Notes: a model not told the origin generated them from the sequence alone. Positions 30,313-40,081 are shown, counted from the first letter of the stretch. The stretch: DNA of 64,000 bases from Phycicoccus sonneratiae (GCF_016887965.1 NZ_JAFDVD010000009.1:158544-222543); one strand, 5' to 3'. Numbers and translations are program-made.

Positions 30313-31656
30313 TCAGAGGGCAACGGTGGCCACCGGTCCCGGGACCCGGCCCTCGAGGGCAGGCACCACCGAGGCCGCGTCGCCGACGAGCACGACGGTC
30401 CACTCCCCCGTCGCCGTCCGGCGGTAGGCGGTGTCGAGCTCGTCGAGCGTGAGGGCCGAGACGGCCGCGAGGTTGCGGGTCGTGAAGTCGAGCGGCAGGC
30501 CCTCGAGGGCCAGGGCGGCGGTCTCGTCGGCGACGGCGTCGGCCGTGGCGTAGCGGCCGGGCGCGGTCTTGGCGACGAAGTCGACGCCCGAGCGCAGCTC
30601 GGTCGCGGTGAACCCGTCGCGGGCGGTGTCGAGGATGCCGAGGAGGATCTCGACGGCCTCCCCCGTGACCTCCGAGCGCACCGACCCCGAGGTGACGAAC
30701 GAGCCGCCGGCGACCCGTGGCCGGAAGGCCGCGCGGACCCCGTAGGTGTAGCCCTTCTCCTCGCGGAGCACCGCGTCGAGGCGGGCGCCCGGCGAGCCCC
30801 CGACGACGAAGGACACGACCGGGTGCGGCGCCCAGCCGTGGGGGGTCGAGCGGTCGGGGCCGGGGCAGGCGACGACGATCTCGGTCTGGACCGCCCCGGG
30901 GCGGTCGACGACGACGACCCGGGCCCGGTCGGACGCCGGGACCGGGGCGACCGCGGCCGGGGGCGGGACGTGGCCGGGGGCCTCCCAGCCGCCGAGCGAG
31001 CCCGCGAGGAGGTCGAGCGCGGGGACCCCGGAGAGGTCGCCGGCGAGGACGACCGTGGCGCCGCGGGGCCCGATGGTGCGGGCGTGCCGTGCGGCGATGT
31101 CGTCGCGGGTGATCGCGGACACGGTCTCGGCACTGCCGGCCGTCGGGCGCGAGGCCCGGTCCGACGGCGACCAGAGGGTCCGGGCCACCTCGCGGGCGGC
31201 ACGGTGCGCGGCCGACGCCCGCTCCTGCTCGATCTCGGCGAGCCGGCTGCGGAGGATCCGCCGGACCTCGTCGTCGGGGAAGACGGGGGTGGCCAGGGCC
31301 TCGGTGACCAGCCGCGCCGCGGTGCCGAGGTGCGACTGGGGGACGTCGACGTCGACGAGCAGGCCACCGTCGGAGACCCCCGCCCCGAGGGCCATCCCGT
31401 GCCGCTCGAGCAGCTCGGCGAAGTCCTCGGGGTCGTGCGCCTCGGTGCCCTCGTCGAGCAGGCGGGCCATCATCGACGACACGCCCTCGACCCCGCGCTC
31501 CTCCGTGGCGAGCGAGGTGGGGACGACGACCCGCATCGAGAGCACGTACTGACCCGGGAGGTCGTGGAGCAGGACGCGCAGGCCGTTCGGCAGGACGTGC
31601 TCGGTGGCGGCGGGGAAGGTCCACGGCGCCGGGGGTGCGACGACGGGGCGGCTCAC
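30313..31656 (-). CDS. M16 family peptidase-like subunit without zinc motif
   Basis: The 447-residue protein has the M16 fold but lacks the HxxEH zinc site: the corresponding region reads SSMMARLLDEGTEAHD. It keeps the Arg/Tyr pair signature EEKGYTYGVRA in the C-terminal half, which contacts substrate in the partner enzyme. It therefore is the regulatory half of a two-chain M16B peptidase. GTG 31656 overlaps the catalytic subunit stop by four bases. Confidence 0.9.
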   Translation of the reverse strand: MSRPVVAPPAPWTFPAATEHVLPNGLRVLLHDLPGQYVLSMRVVVPTSLATEERGVEGVSSMMARLLDEGTEAHDPEDFAELLERHGMALGAGVSDGGLLVDVDVPQSHLGTAARLVTEALATPVFPDDEVRRILRSRLAEIEQERASAAHRAAREVARTLWSPSDRASRPTAGSAETVSAITRDDIAARHARTIGPRGATVVLAGDLSGVPALDLLAGSLGGWEAPGHVPPPAAVAPVPASDRARVVVVDRPGAVQTEIVVACPGPDRSTPHGWAPHPVVSFVVGGSPGARLDAVLREEKGYTYGVRAAFRPRVAGGSFVTSGSVRSEVTGEAVEILLGILDTARDGFTATELRSGVDFVAKTAPGRYATADAVADETAALALEGLPLDFTTRNLAAVSALTLDELDTAYRRTATGEWTVVLVGDAASVVPALEGRVPGPVATVAL

Positions 31657-32945
31657 GCGACCGCCTCCGCGTCGGCGACGTCGACCTGGAGGTAGGCGAC
31701 GACGGCGCGGCTCTCGGGGCGCAGCCACCGGCGGGTCACGGCGACGACGTCGGCGGCGGTGACCGCCCGGACGCGGTCGAGGTGGGTGTTGACGACCTGC
31801 GGGTCGTCGTGGAGCAGGGTGTACCGGCTGAGCAGGTCGGCCCGTTCCTCCTGCGAGGCCAGCGCGGAGAGCCAGGCCCGCTCGGACTGGGCGACCGAGG
31901 CCTCGAGCTCGGCCTCGGTGGGCCCCTCCTCGGCGAGCCGCGCGAGCTCCTCGACGAGCGCGGCCTCGAGGTCGGCGGGGTCGGCGCCGGGCGTGACGTC
32001 GAGGACGACGAAGCCGAGCGAGACACCGTCGACGAACCCCCAGGCCGTGGCGTGCACGCCGACCGCCGTCTGCTCGCGGCGCACGAGGCGGCGGACGAGC
32101 CGGGAGCTGGAGAGCCCGCCGAGGCAGTCGAGGGCGACGGTGGCGGCGACGAGCTCGTCGGTGCCGTCGACGGGGAGCCGGAAGGCCACGTGGAGGCGGT
32201 CGTTGGGCACGGCCTCCCGGCGCTCGAGGCGCACCGGCTCGGTGAGCGGCTCGAGCTGGGCCAGGGCCGGGCGGCGGTCCTCCGCGCGCGCCTCGAGCCC
32301 CCCGAAGTACCGCTCCGCGAGGTCGAACCCGGTGTCGGGCTCGAGGTCGCCGCAGAGCGTGAGGACGGTGTTGTCCGGGGCGTAGTGGCGCCGGAAGAAG
32401 GCGTGGACGTCCTCGAGGCTCGCGGCGTCGAGGTCCTCCATCGACCCGATCGTCGGGTGGTGGTACGGGTGCCCTTCGGGGAAGACGGCCGCGTAGACGT
32501 CGATGAGCGCGTTGCCGTACGGCTGGTTGTCGTAGCGCTGGCGCTTCTCCTCCTTGACGACGTCACGCTGGTTGTCGAGGTTCTCCTGGTTGACGGCGTC
32601 CAGGAGGTGGCCGTGCCGGTCGGCCTCGAGCCAGAGCGCCAGCTCGAGGGCCCCGGTGGGGACGGTCTCGAAGTAGTTCGTGCGGTCGAACCACGTCGTC
32701 GCGTTGAGCCGCCCGCCCTCGGCCATGAGGGCCTCGAAGTGCTCGCCGCTGCGGACCTCGCGCGAGCCCTGGAACATCAGGTGCTCGAAGAGGTGCGCGA
32801 ACCCGGTGCGGCCCGCCTGCTCGTGCCGTGAGCCCACGCCGACCCAGAGGTTGACCGTCACGTTGGGGACGGTGTGGTCGGGCGAGACGACGACGCGCAG
32901 GCCGTTGGCCAGCGTGCGCCGGTGGATCGGGTAGTCGAGCGGCAT
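31653..32945 (-). CDS. M16 family zinc metallopeptidase, catalytic subunit
   Basis: The 430-residue protein has the inverted zinc motif HLFEH near residue 51 and the downstream Glu in NQRDVVKEEKRQRYDN, the full active-site set of M16B (mitochondrial-processing-peptidase-like) enzymes. It should work with the motif-less subunit encoded immediately downstream. ATG 32945 has AGGGTGA six bases upstream and is preferred over GTG 32954. No signal peptide is present, so action is likely cytoplasmic. Confidence 0.93.
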   Translation of the reverse strand: MPLDYPIHRRTLANGLRVVVSPDHTVPNVTVNLWVGVGSRHEQAGRTGFAHLFEHLMFQGSREVRSGEHFEALMAEGGRLNATTWFDRTNYFETVPTGALELALWLEADRHGHLLDAVNQENLDNQRDVVKEEKRQRYDNQPYGNALIDVYAAVFPEGHPYHHPTIGSMEDLDAASLEDVHAFFRRHYAPDNTVLTLCGDLEPDTGFDLAERYFGGLEARAEDRRPALAQLEPLTEPVRLERREAVPNDRLHVAFRLPVDGTDELVAATVALDCLGGLSSSRLVRRLVRREQTAVGVHATAWGFVDGVSLGFVVLDVTPGADPADLEAALVEELARLAEEGPTEAELEASVAQSERAWLSALASQEERADLLSRYTLLHDDPQVVNTHLDRVRAVTAADVVAVTRRWLRPESRAVVAYLQVDVADAEAVA

Positions 32946-32993
32946 GGCGGTCACCCTACGGTCCGGGCGGCGTCGCCGTCCCGGATCCGCGCG

Positions 32994-34340
32994 TCAGCCG
33001 GCGTCGCTGAGGTCCTCGACCCGCTGGATGGCCCGCCGGGCGAACACCTGCTGCTGGGTCGCCACCCGCTCGGCGCGGCCGCGACCGAGGAAGCTGACCG
33101 CCCAGTGCAGCAGCGTCGTGATGCGGTTCTTGAAGCCGATGATGTAGACGAGGTGCACGCCGAGCCAGAGCAGCCACGCGACGAACCCGCTGAAGCGCAG
33201 GCCGCCGATCGAGGCGACCGCGCTGAACCGGGACACGGTGGCCATCGAGCCCTTGTCGCGGTAGGTGAACCGCTCGTCGGTCGGCTTGTCGTCGAGCCGG
33301 TGCGTCACCTGCTTCGCGGCGAACCGCGCGCCCTGGATGGCGACCTGCGCGACGCCCGGCAGGTCGTCGAGGGAGATCATGTCGCCGACGACGAAGACCT
33401 CCGGGTGGCCGGGGAGGGTGAGGTCCGGGTTGACCCTGACCCGCCCCGCGCGGTCGAGCTCGGCACCGGACTGCTCGGCGAGCTGCTGCCCGAGCGGGCT
33501 GGCCTGGACGCCGGCCGCCCACATCTTCGTCAGCGCCTCGAGGCGGGTCTCGTGCCCCTGCTGGTCCCGGTACGTGAGGCCGGTCTCGTCGACCTCGGTG
33601 ACCATCGCGCCGGTGCGGACGTCGACGCCCATCTCGGACAGGCGGCGGCGGGCGGCTCCGCCGAGGCGCTCGCCGAAGGTCGGCAGGACGGTGTCGGCGG
33701 CGTCGAGGAGGACGACGTGGGCCTGGGTGGGGTCGATGCGGCGGAAGTCGTGCTTGAGCGTGCGGCCCGCCAGCTCGGCGATCTGGCCGGCCATCTCGAC
33801 GCCCGTCGGCCCGGCGCCGACGACGACGAAGGTCAGGGCTCGGCGGGCGTCCTCCTCGGTCGTCGCGAGCTCGGCGACCTCGAAGGCGCCGAAGATGCGG
33901 CCGCGCAGCTCGAGGGCGTCGTCGACGGACTTCATGCCCGGCGCGAACTCGGCGAACTCGTCGTGCCCGAAGAAGGACTGCCCCGCCCCGGCGGCGACGA
34001 GCAGGGTGTCGTACTCGCTGATGGTGCGCTGGCCGAGGAGCTCGGAGGTGACGGTGCGGGCGGCGAGGTCGATGTCCGTGACCTCGCCGAGGATGACGCG
34101 GGCGTTCTTCTGCCGGGCGAGCACCTCGCGGGTGCTCGGGGCGATCTCGCCCTCGGAGAGGATGCCCGTCGCCACCTGGTAGAGCAGCGGCTGGAAGAGG
34201 TGCTGGGCGGTGCGGGCGACGAGGGTGACCTCGACGTCGCCGCGCCGCTTGAGGGCACGGGTGCCGAAGAGGCCTCCGAAGCCGGAGCCGATGACGACGA
34301 CGCGGTGGGGACGGGGGTGGCGGCCTGGGGTGGTGGTCAC
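32994..34340 (-). CDS. ndh: Type II NADH:quinone oxidoreductase
   Basis: NDH-2 passes electrons from NADH to menaquinone without pumping protons. The 448-residue protein has two dinucleotide-binding loops, IGSGFGGLFG near the N terminus for FAD and VGAGPTGVEMAG near 160 for NADH, the quinone-site-like AAGVQASPLG stretch, VVGDMISL, and a C-terminal hydrophobic helix (GFVAWLLWLGVHLVYIIGFKNR region) for membrane association. GTG 34340 was chosen since the frame upstream crosses a terminator and is not protein-like. Confidence 0.92.
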   Translation of the reverse strand: MTTTPGRHPRPHRVVVIGSGFGGLFGTRALKRRGDVEVTLVARTAQHLFQPLLYQVATGILSEGEIAPSTREVLARQKNARVILGEVTDIDLAARTVTSELLGQRTISEYDTLLVAAGAGQSFFGHDEFAEFAPGMKSVDDALELRGRIFGAFEVAELATTEEDARRALTFVVVGAGPTGVEMAGQIAELAGRTLKHDFRRIDPTQAHVVLLDAADTVLPTFGERLGGAARRRLSEMGVDVRTGAMVTEVDETGLTYRDQQGHETRLEALTKMWAAGVQASPLGQQLAEQSGAELDRAGRVRVNPDLTLPGHPEVFVVGDMISLDDLPGVAQVAIQGARFAAKQVTHRLDDKPTDERFTYRDKGSMATVSRFSAVASIGGLRFSGFVAWLLWLGVHLVYIIGFKNRITTLLHWAVSFLGRGRAERVATQQQVFARRAIQRVEDLSDAG

Positions 34341-34502
34341 GTCAGGTGCAACGCCGTGCACGCCCGGGGATTCCGGCGACACGCCGTGACCTCCGCCTCG
34401 CCGGGGCGGGGGCAGGACGCCGCTGGTTCGCGGGGGCAGGACGCCGCGCTCACGCGCGGGCTCCTTCGTCGCCCGCCCGTTCGCGCTCCCGGCATCCTGC
34501 TC

Positions 34503-34547
34503 ATGACGAAGGCCCTGACCGGCTGCGCCGGTCAGGGCCTTCGTCAT
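34503..34547 (-). terminator. Terminator of the tRNA-fMet transcript
   Basis: A perfect 20-bp stem with the loop CTGCG begins five bases after the 3' end of the tRNA. It separates the tRNA from ndh; the 211-bp gap to ndh holds little else that I can name. Confidence 0.85.
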
Positions 34548-34551
34548 TCAG

Positions 34552-34625
34552 TAGCGGGGGCAGGATTTGAACCTGCGACCTCCGGGTTATGAGCCCGGCG
34601 AGCTACCGAGCTGCTCCACCCCGCG
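34552..34625 (-). tRNA. Initiator tRNA-fMet (CAT)
   Basis: The minus strand folds into a 74-nt cloverleaf with anticodon loop CTCATAA. Two features mark it as initiator: three consecutive G-C pairs in the anticodon stem (GGG/CCC) and an unpaired 1-72 position (C against T). The T arm is GCAGG-TTCAAAT-CCTGC. The 3' CCA is not encoded. Confidence 0.97.
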
Positions 34626-34668
34626 TCGAGTGAGTCACGTCCTTGCGGCCGTGCTCGGTATGCCCCCG

Positions 34669-34698
34669 AGGTTACGCGACGGAGCCCGCCACGGCCAA
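34669..34698 (-). promoter_or_regulatory. Promoter of tRNA-fMet
   Basis: On the minus strand TTGGCC and TAACCT are 18 bases apart, ending 44 bases before the tRNA 5' end. The -10 fits TANNNT. It overlaps the gap directly after the UPF0182 stop. Confidence 0.55.
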
Positions 34699-34703
34699 AT
34701 CGG

Positions 34704-37700
34704 CTACCCCGCCGAGGCCGTCGTCGACGCCGACGGTGCCGGCGAGGCCGACGCCGACGGGCTCGGGGTCGGCGACGGCGCCGCCGCCCCCAGCTCCGCG
34801 GACAGCCGCTCGGCGAGGGCGATCGCGTCCGAGAGCCGCTTCTGCGCCTCGCCGTAGGCGGCGAAGTCGCTCTTGCTCAGCGCCTCCTGGCCGTCGGCGT
34901 AGGCCGCCTGGATGGACGCGATCGCCGCGGTGAGCTGCTGCTGGAGGCTGGTCTCCGGCTGGTCGGGGGTGTCGCCACCGCCGTCGCCGCCGCCGCCGGT
35001 GTCGCCCTGGCCCTCGCCGAAGAGGCCGGTGATGGCCTGGTCGAGGGTGTCGCCCCACGCGACGTTCGTGCCGTACGCGGCCACGGTGATCTTGTTCTGC
35101 GGGAACGACCCCGAGCCCTCGGAGGCCTGGACGTAGATCGGCTGCACGTAGAACGTCCGGCCGCGCAGCGGGAACGTCAGCAGGTTGCCGAAGGTCAGCT
35201 TCTTGCCGCTGCCGGAGTTCTGGGTGATGTACTGCGCCAACCCCAGCTGCTCGGCAGGATTCTGCGAGCGCACGTTCGAGTTCTGGATCTGGTTGCGCAC
35301 CTGGCCGGGGCCGGCCGGCGCCTGGTTCGAGGAGTACTCGACGAGCCTCAGCTGGCCGAAGTTCTCGGCCGGCTTCCCGGCCGTCGACCCGGCGTCGGCG
35401 TCGACGGCGAGCAGCCCGCGGAGGATCTCGCGTCCGCCCTCGGTGTTGCTCGCGGGGACGAACGGCGAGGTGATCGAGAACGACGCCCGGTCCTCCCCCG
35501 GCAGGGCGATGGACTGGAAGACGACCGGGATGTCCTGGCTGGCCAGCGACGGGTCACGGGGCACGCGCCACTTGTCGTTGCCGGTGAAGAAGTCGTCGGC
35601 GCGGGTGATGTGGTACTCGTTGAGCAGGTCGCGCTGGACCTTGACGAGGTCCTGCGGGTAGCGGATGTGGGCCATGAGGTCGCCGGAGACCGACGACAGC
35701 GGCTTGACCGAACCGGGGAAGGCGTTGCTCCAGGCCTTGAGCATCGGGTCGTTCATGTCCCAGCCGTAGAGCTGCACCGACCCGTCATAGGCGTCGACCG
35801 TGGCCTTGACCGCGTTGCGGATGTAGTTGACCTCGCCGGTGCGCACCTGGACGACGTTGGAGCGGTTCGCCACGGAGTCGGACGTCGCCTCCGAGAGCTC
35901 GAGGAGACGGCTGTTCGGGAAGCTGTTCGAGGTCGTGAAGCCGTCGACGATCCACTTGACCCGCCCGCCGACGACCGCGGGGTACACGTTGCCGTCGAGC
36001 TGGAGCCACGGGGCGACCCGCTCGACCCGCTCCTTCGGCGTGCGGTGGTCGAGGATGCGCGAGTCCGAGTTGAGCGCGTCCGAGAGGAGGAAGTTGGCCT
36101 CGCGGTACTTCACCGCGTACGCGAGCCGGCGCACGAAGGACCCCACCTCGACACCGCCCCCGCCGGTGTAGGTGTTCTTCACCGACGAGCCCTCGGAGCT
36201 GCCCGGGCGGTCGTACTCCCGCGTCTCGCCCCCGGAGGGGCCTCCAACCACGGAGTAGCTCGGCGACAGCTCGCCGAAGTAGATGCGGGGCTCGTACTCC
36301 CCGAGGTTGTTCCGCGAGCCGCCCTCGAAGAAGACCGGGTCGCCCTCGGCCGTGCGCTGGTTGCCGTAGGCCGCGTAGAACCCGTAGCCGTGCGTGTAGA
36401 CGGTGTGGTCGTTCAGCCAGTTGCGCTGGCCGTCGGGCAGGCCGTCGAGGTTCATCTCGCGCACGGCGACGACGGCGTCGTTGACCTTGCCGTCGATCGT
36501 GTACCGGTCGACGTCGAGGGTGTCGGGGAAGGCGTAGAAGTCGCGCTCGCCCTCGAGCTGGCGGAAGGTCGGCGCCACGACGTTGGGGTCGATGACGCGC
36601 ACGCCCGGGATCGACTCCGCGTCCGAGCGCAGCTCGGTCTTCGCCGGCTCCTGGGTCGGCGCGGTGTTCGTGATCCGCTCGACGCGGTCGAGGCCGAAGG
36701 CCTGGCTCGTGGCGGTGATGTTGCGCTGGATGTACTGGTTCTCGAGCGAGCGCTGCGAGGGGCCGACCTTGAGCGACTGGATGAGGGCCGGGTAGGCGGC
36801 GCCCGCGACGACCGCGGTGACGACGAGCAGGCCGACGCCGATGATCGGCAGCCGCCAGCTGCGGCTCCAGATCGAGGCGATGAAGAAGGCGGCGCACATC
36901 ACGGCGGCGACGGCGAGGATGGCCTTCGTGGGGAGGACCGCGTTGGCGTCCGTGTACGTGATGCCGGTGAGCAGCGAGCCCTTCTCGGTCGACAGCGAGT
37001 ACCGGTCGAGCCAGTAGGAGGCGGCGCGCGTGAGGGCGATGAGGGCACCGAGCGTGCCGAGGTGGACGTAGGCCGCCCGGGTCGAGGGACCGCGCCCCGG
37101 CAGCTGGAGCCCGCCGTAGACGTAGTGCGTGAACGCGCCGGCGAGGAAGGCGAGGACGAGGACGACCGTCACGAAGCTGACGACGAAGCGCAGCCACGGG
37201 AGGGTGAAGACGAAGAAGCCGACGTCGAGGCCGAACTGCGGGTCCTTGGTGCCGAAGGGCACGGCGTTGGCCCAGAGGAGGAACGTCTTCCACGCCCCCA
37301 TCGAGCCGGACCCCGCCAGCAGGCCGAGGACGACGGGGATGCCGACGACGGCCACCCGGCGCAGCGGCTCGATGGCCTGGCGGTACTGCTCGAGCACCTG
37401 CTGGGCGGGGGTGACGGGCACGTAGATCGGGCGCGTGCGGTACGCGACGACGAGCGAGACCGCGACCGCACCACCGGTGACGAGGGCCGCGACGACGAAG
37501 ATGCCGGTCTTGCTGAGCAGCTCCTTGACGAAGACGCCGCTGAAGCCGACCGACTGGTACCACCAGACGTCGGTGAGCACGTCGGCCGCGATGCCGCCGA
37601 CGACGGCGAGCCCGATGAGGACGAGCGCGGTGGGCAGGAGCGGCCCGCGGCGGCGGCGCGCGAGGCCGGCCGGACGCCCGGCCCGGGGGTCCTCACCGCC

Positions 37701-37760
37701 GGGGCGCCCGGCGCCCTCGTCGGGCCCGTCGGTTCCGTCGAACCAGTCAGAACGACTCAC
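34704..37760 (-). CDS. UPF0182 family large membrane protein
   Basis: A 1018-residue protein of the UPF0182 family (Rv3193c/Rv0064 type in mycobacteria). After a Gly/Arg-rich cytoplasmic start there are about seven helices (residues 40-340: LVLIGLAVVGGIAADVL, GIFVVAALVTGGAVAVSLVVA and others). A long external domain with many Asn/Ser/Tyr follows, then a Ser/Pro/Ala-rich tail. No catalytic motif is recognisable and the function is not known. GTG 37760 follows GAGGAG. A longer open frame upstream is a reading artefact through the PDZ-protease and moaE genes. Confidence 0.9.
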   Translation of the reverse strand: MSRSDWFDGTDGPDEGAGRPGGEDPRAGRPAGLARRRRGPLLPTALVLIGLAVVGGIAADVLTDVWWYQSVGFSGVFVKELLSKTGIFVVAALVTGGAVAVSLVVAYRTRPIYVPVTPAQQVLEQYRQAIEPLRRVAVVGIPVVLGLLAGSGSMGAWKTFLLWANAVPFGTKDPQFGLDVGFFVFTLPWLRFVVSFVTVVLVLAFLAGAFTHYVYGGLQLPGRGPSTRAAYVHLGTLGALIALTRAASYWLDRYSLSTEKGSLLTGITYTDANAVLPTKAILAVAAVMCAAFFIASIWSRSWRLPIIGVGLLVVTAVVAGAAYPALIQSLKVGPSQRSLENQYIQRNITATSQAFGLDRVERITNTAPTQEPAKTELRSDAESIPGVRVIDPNVVAPTFRQLEGERDFYAFPDTLDVDRYTIDGKVNDAVVAVREMNLDGLPDGQRNWLNDHTVYTHGYGFYAAYGNQRTAEGDPVFFEGGSRNNLGEYEPRIYFGELSPSYSVVGGPSGGETREYDRPGSSEGSSVKNTYTGGGGVEVGSFVRRLAYAVKYREANFLLSDALNSDSRILDHRTPKERVERVAPWLQLDGNVYPAVVGGRVKWIVDGFTTSNSFPNSRLLELSEATSDSVANRSNVVQVRTGEVNYIRNAVKATVDAYDGSVQLYGWDMNDPMLKAWSNAFPGSVKPLSSVSGDLMAHIRYPQDLVKVQRDLLNEYHITRADDFFTGNDKWRVPRDPSLASQDIPVVFQSIALPGEDRASFSITSPFVPASNTEGGREILRGLLAVDADAGSTAGKPAENFGQLRLVEYSSNQAPAGPGQVRNQIQNSNVRSQNPAEQLGLAQYITQNSGSGKKLTFGNLLTFPLRGRTFYVQPIYVQASEGSGSFPQNKITVAAYGTNVAWGDTLDQAITGLFGEGQGDTGGGGDGGGDTPDQPETSLQQQLTAAIASIQAAYADGQEALSKSDFAAYGEAQKRLSDAIALAERLSAELGAAAPSPTPSPSASASPAPSASTTASAG

Positions 37761-37874
37761 AGCTCTCCTCGTCCCGTGTGCCGGGGTCGTCGTGCGGCGG
37801 TTGGGCGTCAACCTACCTCGCAGGCCTGAACGCTCGGAGGGCGCCGAAGGTTCGCGGCCCCGGGGTCGGGCACG

Positions 37875-38417
37875 ATGGGGCCCGTGAGCCCCGACCCGCA
37901 GCCCGTCACCGACCCCCTGACCCTCGCGGCCCTCGACACCGAGCGGCACGTGGCCCGCGGGGGCTGGGACCAGCCGGTGCGGCTCTTCGCCCTCGTCCCG
38001 ACGGCCGACCTCGTGGTGCGCGAGCCGCAGCTCGCCGAGGGCCTCGCCGCCCACGACGCCGTGGCCGGCGCGCTCTCGGCCGTCGAGCAGGAGGACCTGC
38101 CCGAGGCCGACGGCATCGAGGACCTCCTCGCCCGCATCGCCTGGCCCGAGCAGGTCACCGGGTGCGCCCTCGCGGTCGAGCGGGTCGTCCTGCCGCCCGC
38201 CGCCGAGCGCGACCTCCCCGAGGACCCGGACGCCGCGCGCCGGGCGGTCTCCGAGCACCCGGACCGGGCCGACGTGCGGCTCGTCGTGGCCGTGACGCGC
38301 GACGGCTCGGCGCGCTGCCTGCTGCGCCAGCGCGCCCACGACAGCGACGACCAGGTCGCGCTCGGCGAGGACATCGCCCCGGGGATCGTCCACGCGCTGC
38401 GCGCGACCTTCGACTGA
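37875..38417 (+). CDS. PPA1309 family protein
   Basis: A 180-residue soluble acidic protein matching the actinobacterial PPA1309 family: an early TLAALDTERHVARGGWDQPVRLFALVPT, then IAWPEQVTGCALAVERVVLPP, and an ending VRLVVAVTRDGSARCLLRQR. The function is not established. In many actinobacteria it is encoded between the UPF0182 and PDZ-Lon genes, as here, divergent from the former. The start may be ATG 37875 or GTG 37884. Confidence 0.8.
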   Translation: MGPVSPDPQPVTDPLTLAALDTERHVARGGWDQPVRLFALVPTADLVVREPQLAEGLAAHDAVAGALSAVEQEDLPEADGIEDLLARIAWPEQVTGCALAVERVVLPPAAERDLPEDPDAARRAVSEHPDRADVRLVVAVTRDGSARCLLRQRAHDSDDQVALGEDIAPGIVHALRATFD

Positions 38418-38437
38418 CCTGGGGGTGTCGACCCGCC

Positions 38438-39550
38438 TCAGCCGCAGGTGGGCAGCCCCGTGAGGTCGCCCTTGGCGATGCCCTCGACGGCGGCACGGCC
38501 CTCGGCGAAGGTCGTGACGCGCAGCAGGGTCATCCCCTCGGGCACGTGGCCGACGGCGTCGGCGCAGTCCTGTGCCGGTGACAGGAAGAACCGGGCGCCG
38601 GCCTCGTGGGCCCCGACCATCTTCTGGCGGATGCCGCTGATCGGGCCGACCGAGCCGTCGTCCTCGATGGTGCCGGTGCCGGCGATCCGCTTCCCGCCGG
38701 TGAGGGACCCGGGGGTCAGCGTGTCGTAGATCGCGAGGCTGAACATCAGCCCGGCCGACGGCCCGCCCACCTGGCCGGTGTTGAGGGTGACGTCGACCGG
38801 CAGGTCGTAGTCGGTGCGCAGGAGGATGCCGATGACGGCGCGGCCGTCGGCGTCGGCCGAGCGCACGGTGACCGTGCGCTCGGCGCCGTCGCGGCGCACG
38901 CGGATCGAGACCTGCTCGCCCGGAGTGTGGGCCTGGACGGCGGCGCGCACGGCGGCCGAGTCGGTGGTGGCGGTGCCGTCGACCGAGAGCACGGTGTCGC
39001 CCTTCGCGAGGAGCCCGTCGGACGGCCCGTCCTCGGGCACGTCGGCGACGGAGACCGTCGTCGGCACGGTGCGGCCGAGGGCACGCAGCGCGGTGGCGGC
39101 GGCGACGACCTGCGACTCGTTCATCAGCTCGGTGTTCTCGGCCTCGACGTCCTCCTCGGAGGCGTCGTCGGGGAAGTAGTAGCGCTCGGGGGCGGCGTCG
39201 ACGGCGTCGCTGAGCCACGCCTCGAGGAGGTCGTAGACGGTGACCTTGCGCCCCGGGCCGCCGTCGAAGGAGACGGTCGTGAAGTCGAGGGCGCCCTCGG
39301 TCGGGTAGGTCTGCGCGCCCTCGACGGAGAGGACCGGCTTGCCGTCGAGCTCGCCGAGCACGTTCGTGGCCGGTCCCGGGGAGAGCACGACGTAGGGCAG
39401 CCCGACGAAGGTCAGGCCGGCCGCGAGGACGACGAGGAGGAAGGTCGTCGTCAGCAGGCCGGCGGCCAGGCGGCCGGGCCGCTGCGCCGGGCGGGGGTCG
39501 GGGGCGGCGGCGGAGCCGGGGTCGAGGCGGACGTCGGGGGCGCCGCTCAC
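38438..39550 (-). CDS. Membrane-anchored PDZ domain / Lon-like (S16) serine protease
   Basis: The 370-residue protein has one N-terminal helix (LAAGLLTTTFLLVVLAAGLTFVG), an external PDZ domain (GLLAKGDTVLSVDGT, then VSIRVRRDGAERTVTV) and a C-terminal Lon-type domain with catalytic Ser in GGPSAGLMF and Lys in GIRQKMVGA. This is the YlbL/Rv3194c layout. It likely trims cell-surface proteins outside the membrane. GTG 39550 overlaps the moaE stop by four bases. Confidence 0.9.
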   Translation of the reverse strand: MSGAPDVRLDPGSAAAPDPRPAQRPGRLAAGLLTTTFLLVVLAAGLTFVGLPYVVLSPGPATNVLGELDGKPVLSVEGAQTYPTEGALDFTTVSFDGGPGRKVTVYDLLEAWLSDAVDAAPERYYFPDDASEEDVEAENTELMNESQVVAAATALRALGRTVPTTVSVADVPEDGPSDGLLAKGDTVLSVDGTATTDSAAVRAAVQAHTPGEQVSIRVRRDGAERTVTVRSADADGRAVIGILLRTDYDLPVDVTLNTGQVGGPSAGLMFSLAIYDTLTPGSLTGGKRIAGTGTIEDDGSVGPISGIRQKMVGAHEAGARFFLSPAQDCADAVGHVPEGMTLLRVTTFAEGRAAVEGIAKGDLTGLPTCG

Positions 39551-39981
39551 GGCATCCCCACCCACTCCGCGGAGCCGTCGCCGAGCTGCTGGTGCTTCCA
39601 GATGGGGGTGCGCGCCTTGAGCGTGTCGATGACCGCCCGGCAGGCGTCGAAGGCCTGACCGCGGTGCGGCGCGGCCGCCGCGACGACGACGGCGAGGTCG
39701 CCGACCTCGAGGGTACCGGTGCGGTGCACCGCCGCGATGCGGACCGCCTCGGAGGAGGCGAGCACCTCGTCGCAGACCTCGCGCATCGTCGCCTCGGCGC
39801 TCGGGTGCGCCGAGTACTCGAGGCCGGTGACGGCGTCGCCGTGGTCGTGGTCGCGGACCACGCCGACGAAGAGCGAGACCCCGCCGCAGACGGGGTGGCG
39901 GACGGCGGCGAGGACCTCGTCGACCGACAGGGCGGCGTCGCGGACGGCGACGAGCGCGACGGCGGCGTCATCCATGGGCAC
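39547..39981 (-). CDS. moaE: Molybdopterin synthase catalytic subunit
   Basis: MoaE, with thiocarboxylated MoaD, turns precursor Z into molybdopterin. The 144-residue protein has the core GGVSLFVGVVRDH near residue 35-48, LEYSAHPSAEATM, VHRTGTLEVGDLAVVV and the C-terminal active-site segment IDTLKARTPIWKHQ with its conserved lysines. GTG 39981 follows GGAGGAAC by seven bases; ATG 39975 two codons later is possible. The MoaD activating enzyme MoeB/MoeZ is encoded 19 kb away in this window; moaD was not seen. Confidence 0.92.
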   Translation of the reverse strand: MPMDDAAVALVAVRDAALSVDEVLAAVRHPVCGGVSLFVGVVRDHDHGDAVTGLEYSAHPSAEATMREVCDEVLASSEAVRIAAVHRTGTLEVGDLAVVVAAAAPHRGQAFDACRAVIDTLKARTPIWKHQQLGDGSAEWVGMP

Positions 39982-40081
39982 GGGCGTTCCTCCGGGGGCC
40001 GGCCGCCGGAACGATTCCCGCGCGACCGTGGTTGGGTACAACAGGACGACATCCTCTCACCCGAACCGCAGGAGCCCGGCC

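Noticed and set aside
32994..34547. Longer NDH-2 start near 34547
   Set aside because: The extra 69 codons cross the terminator of the tRNA-fMet transcript and are low-complexity. The FAD-binding sequence begins just after GTG 34340.
34704..40052. A single open frame of about 1780 codons on the minus strand
   Set aside because: It runs from the UPF0182 gene through the antisense and out-of-frame parts of PPA1309, PDZ-Lon and moaE. Only the part from GTG 37760 has protein-like sequence. Long open frames are expected at this GC content.
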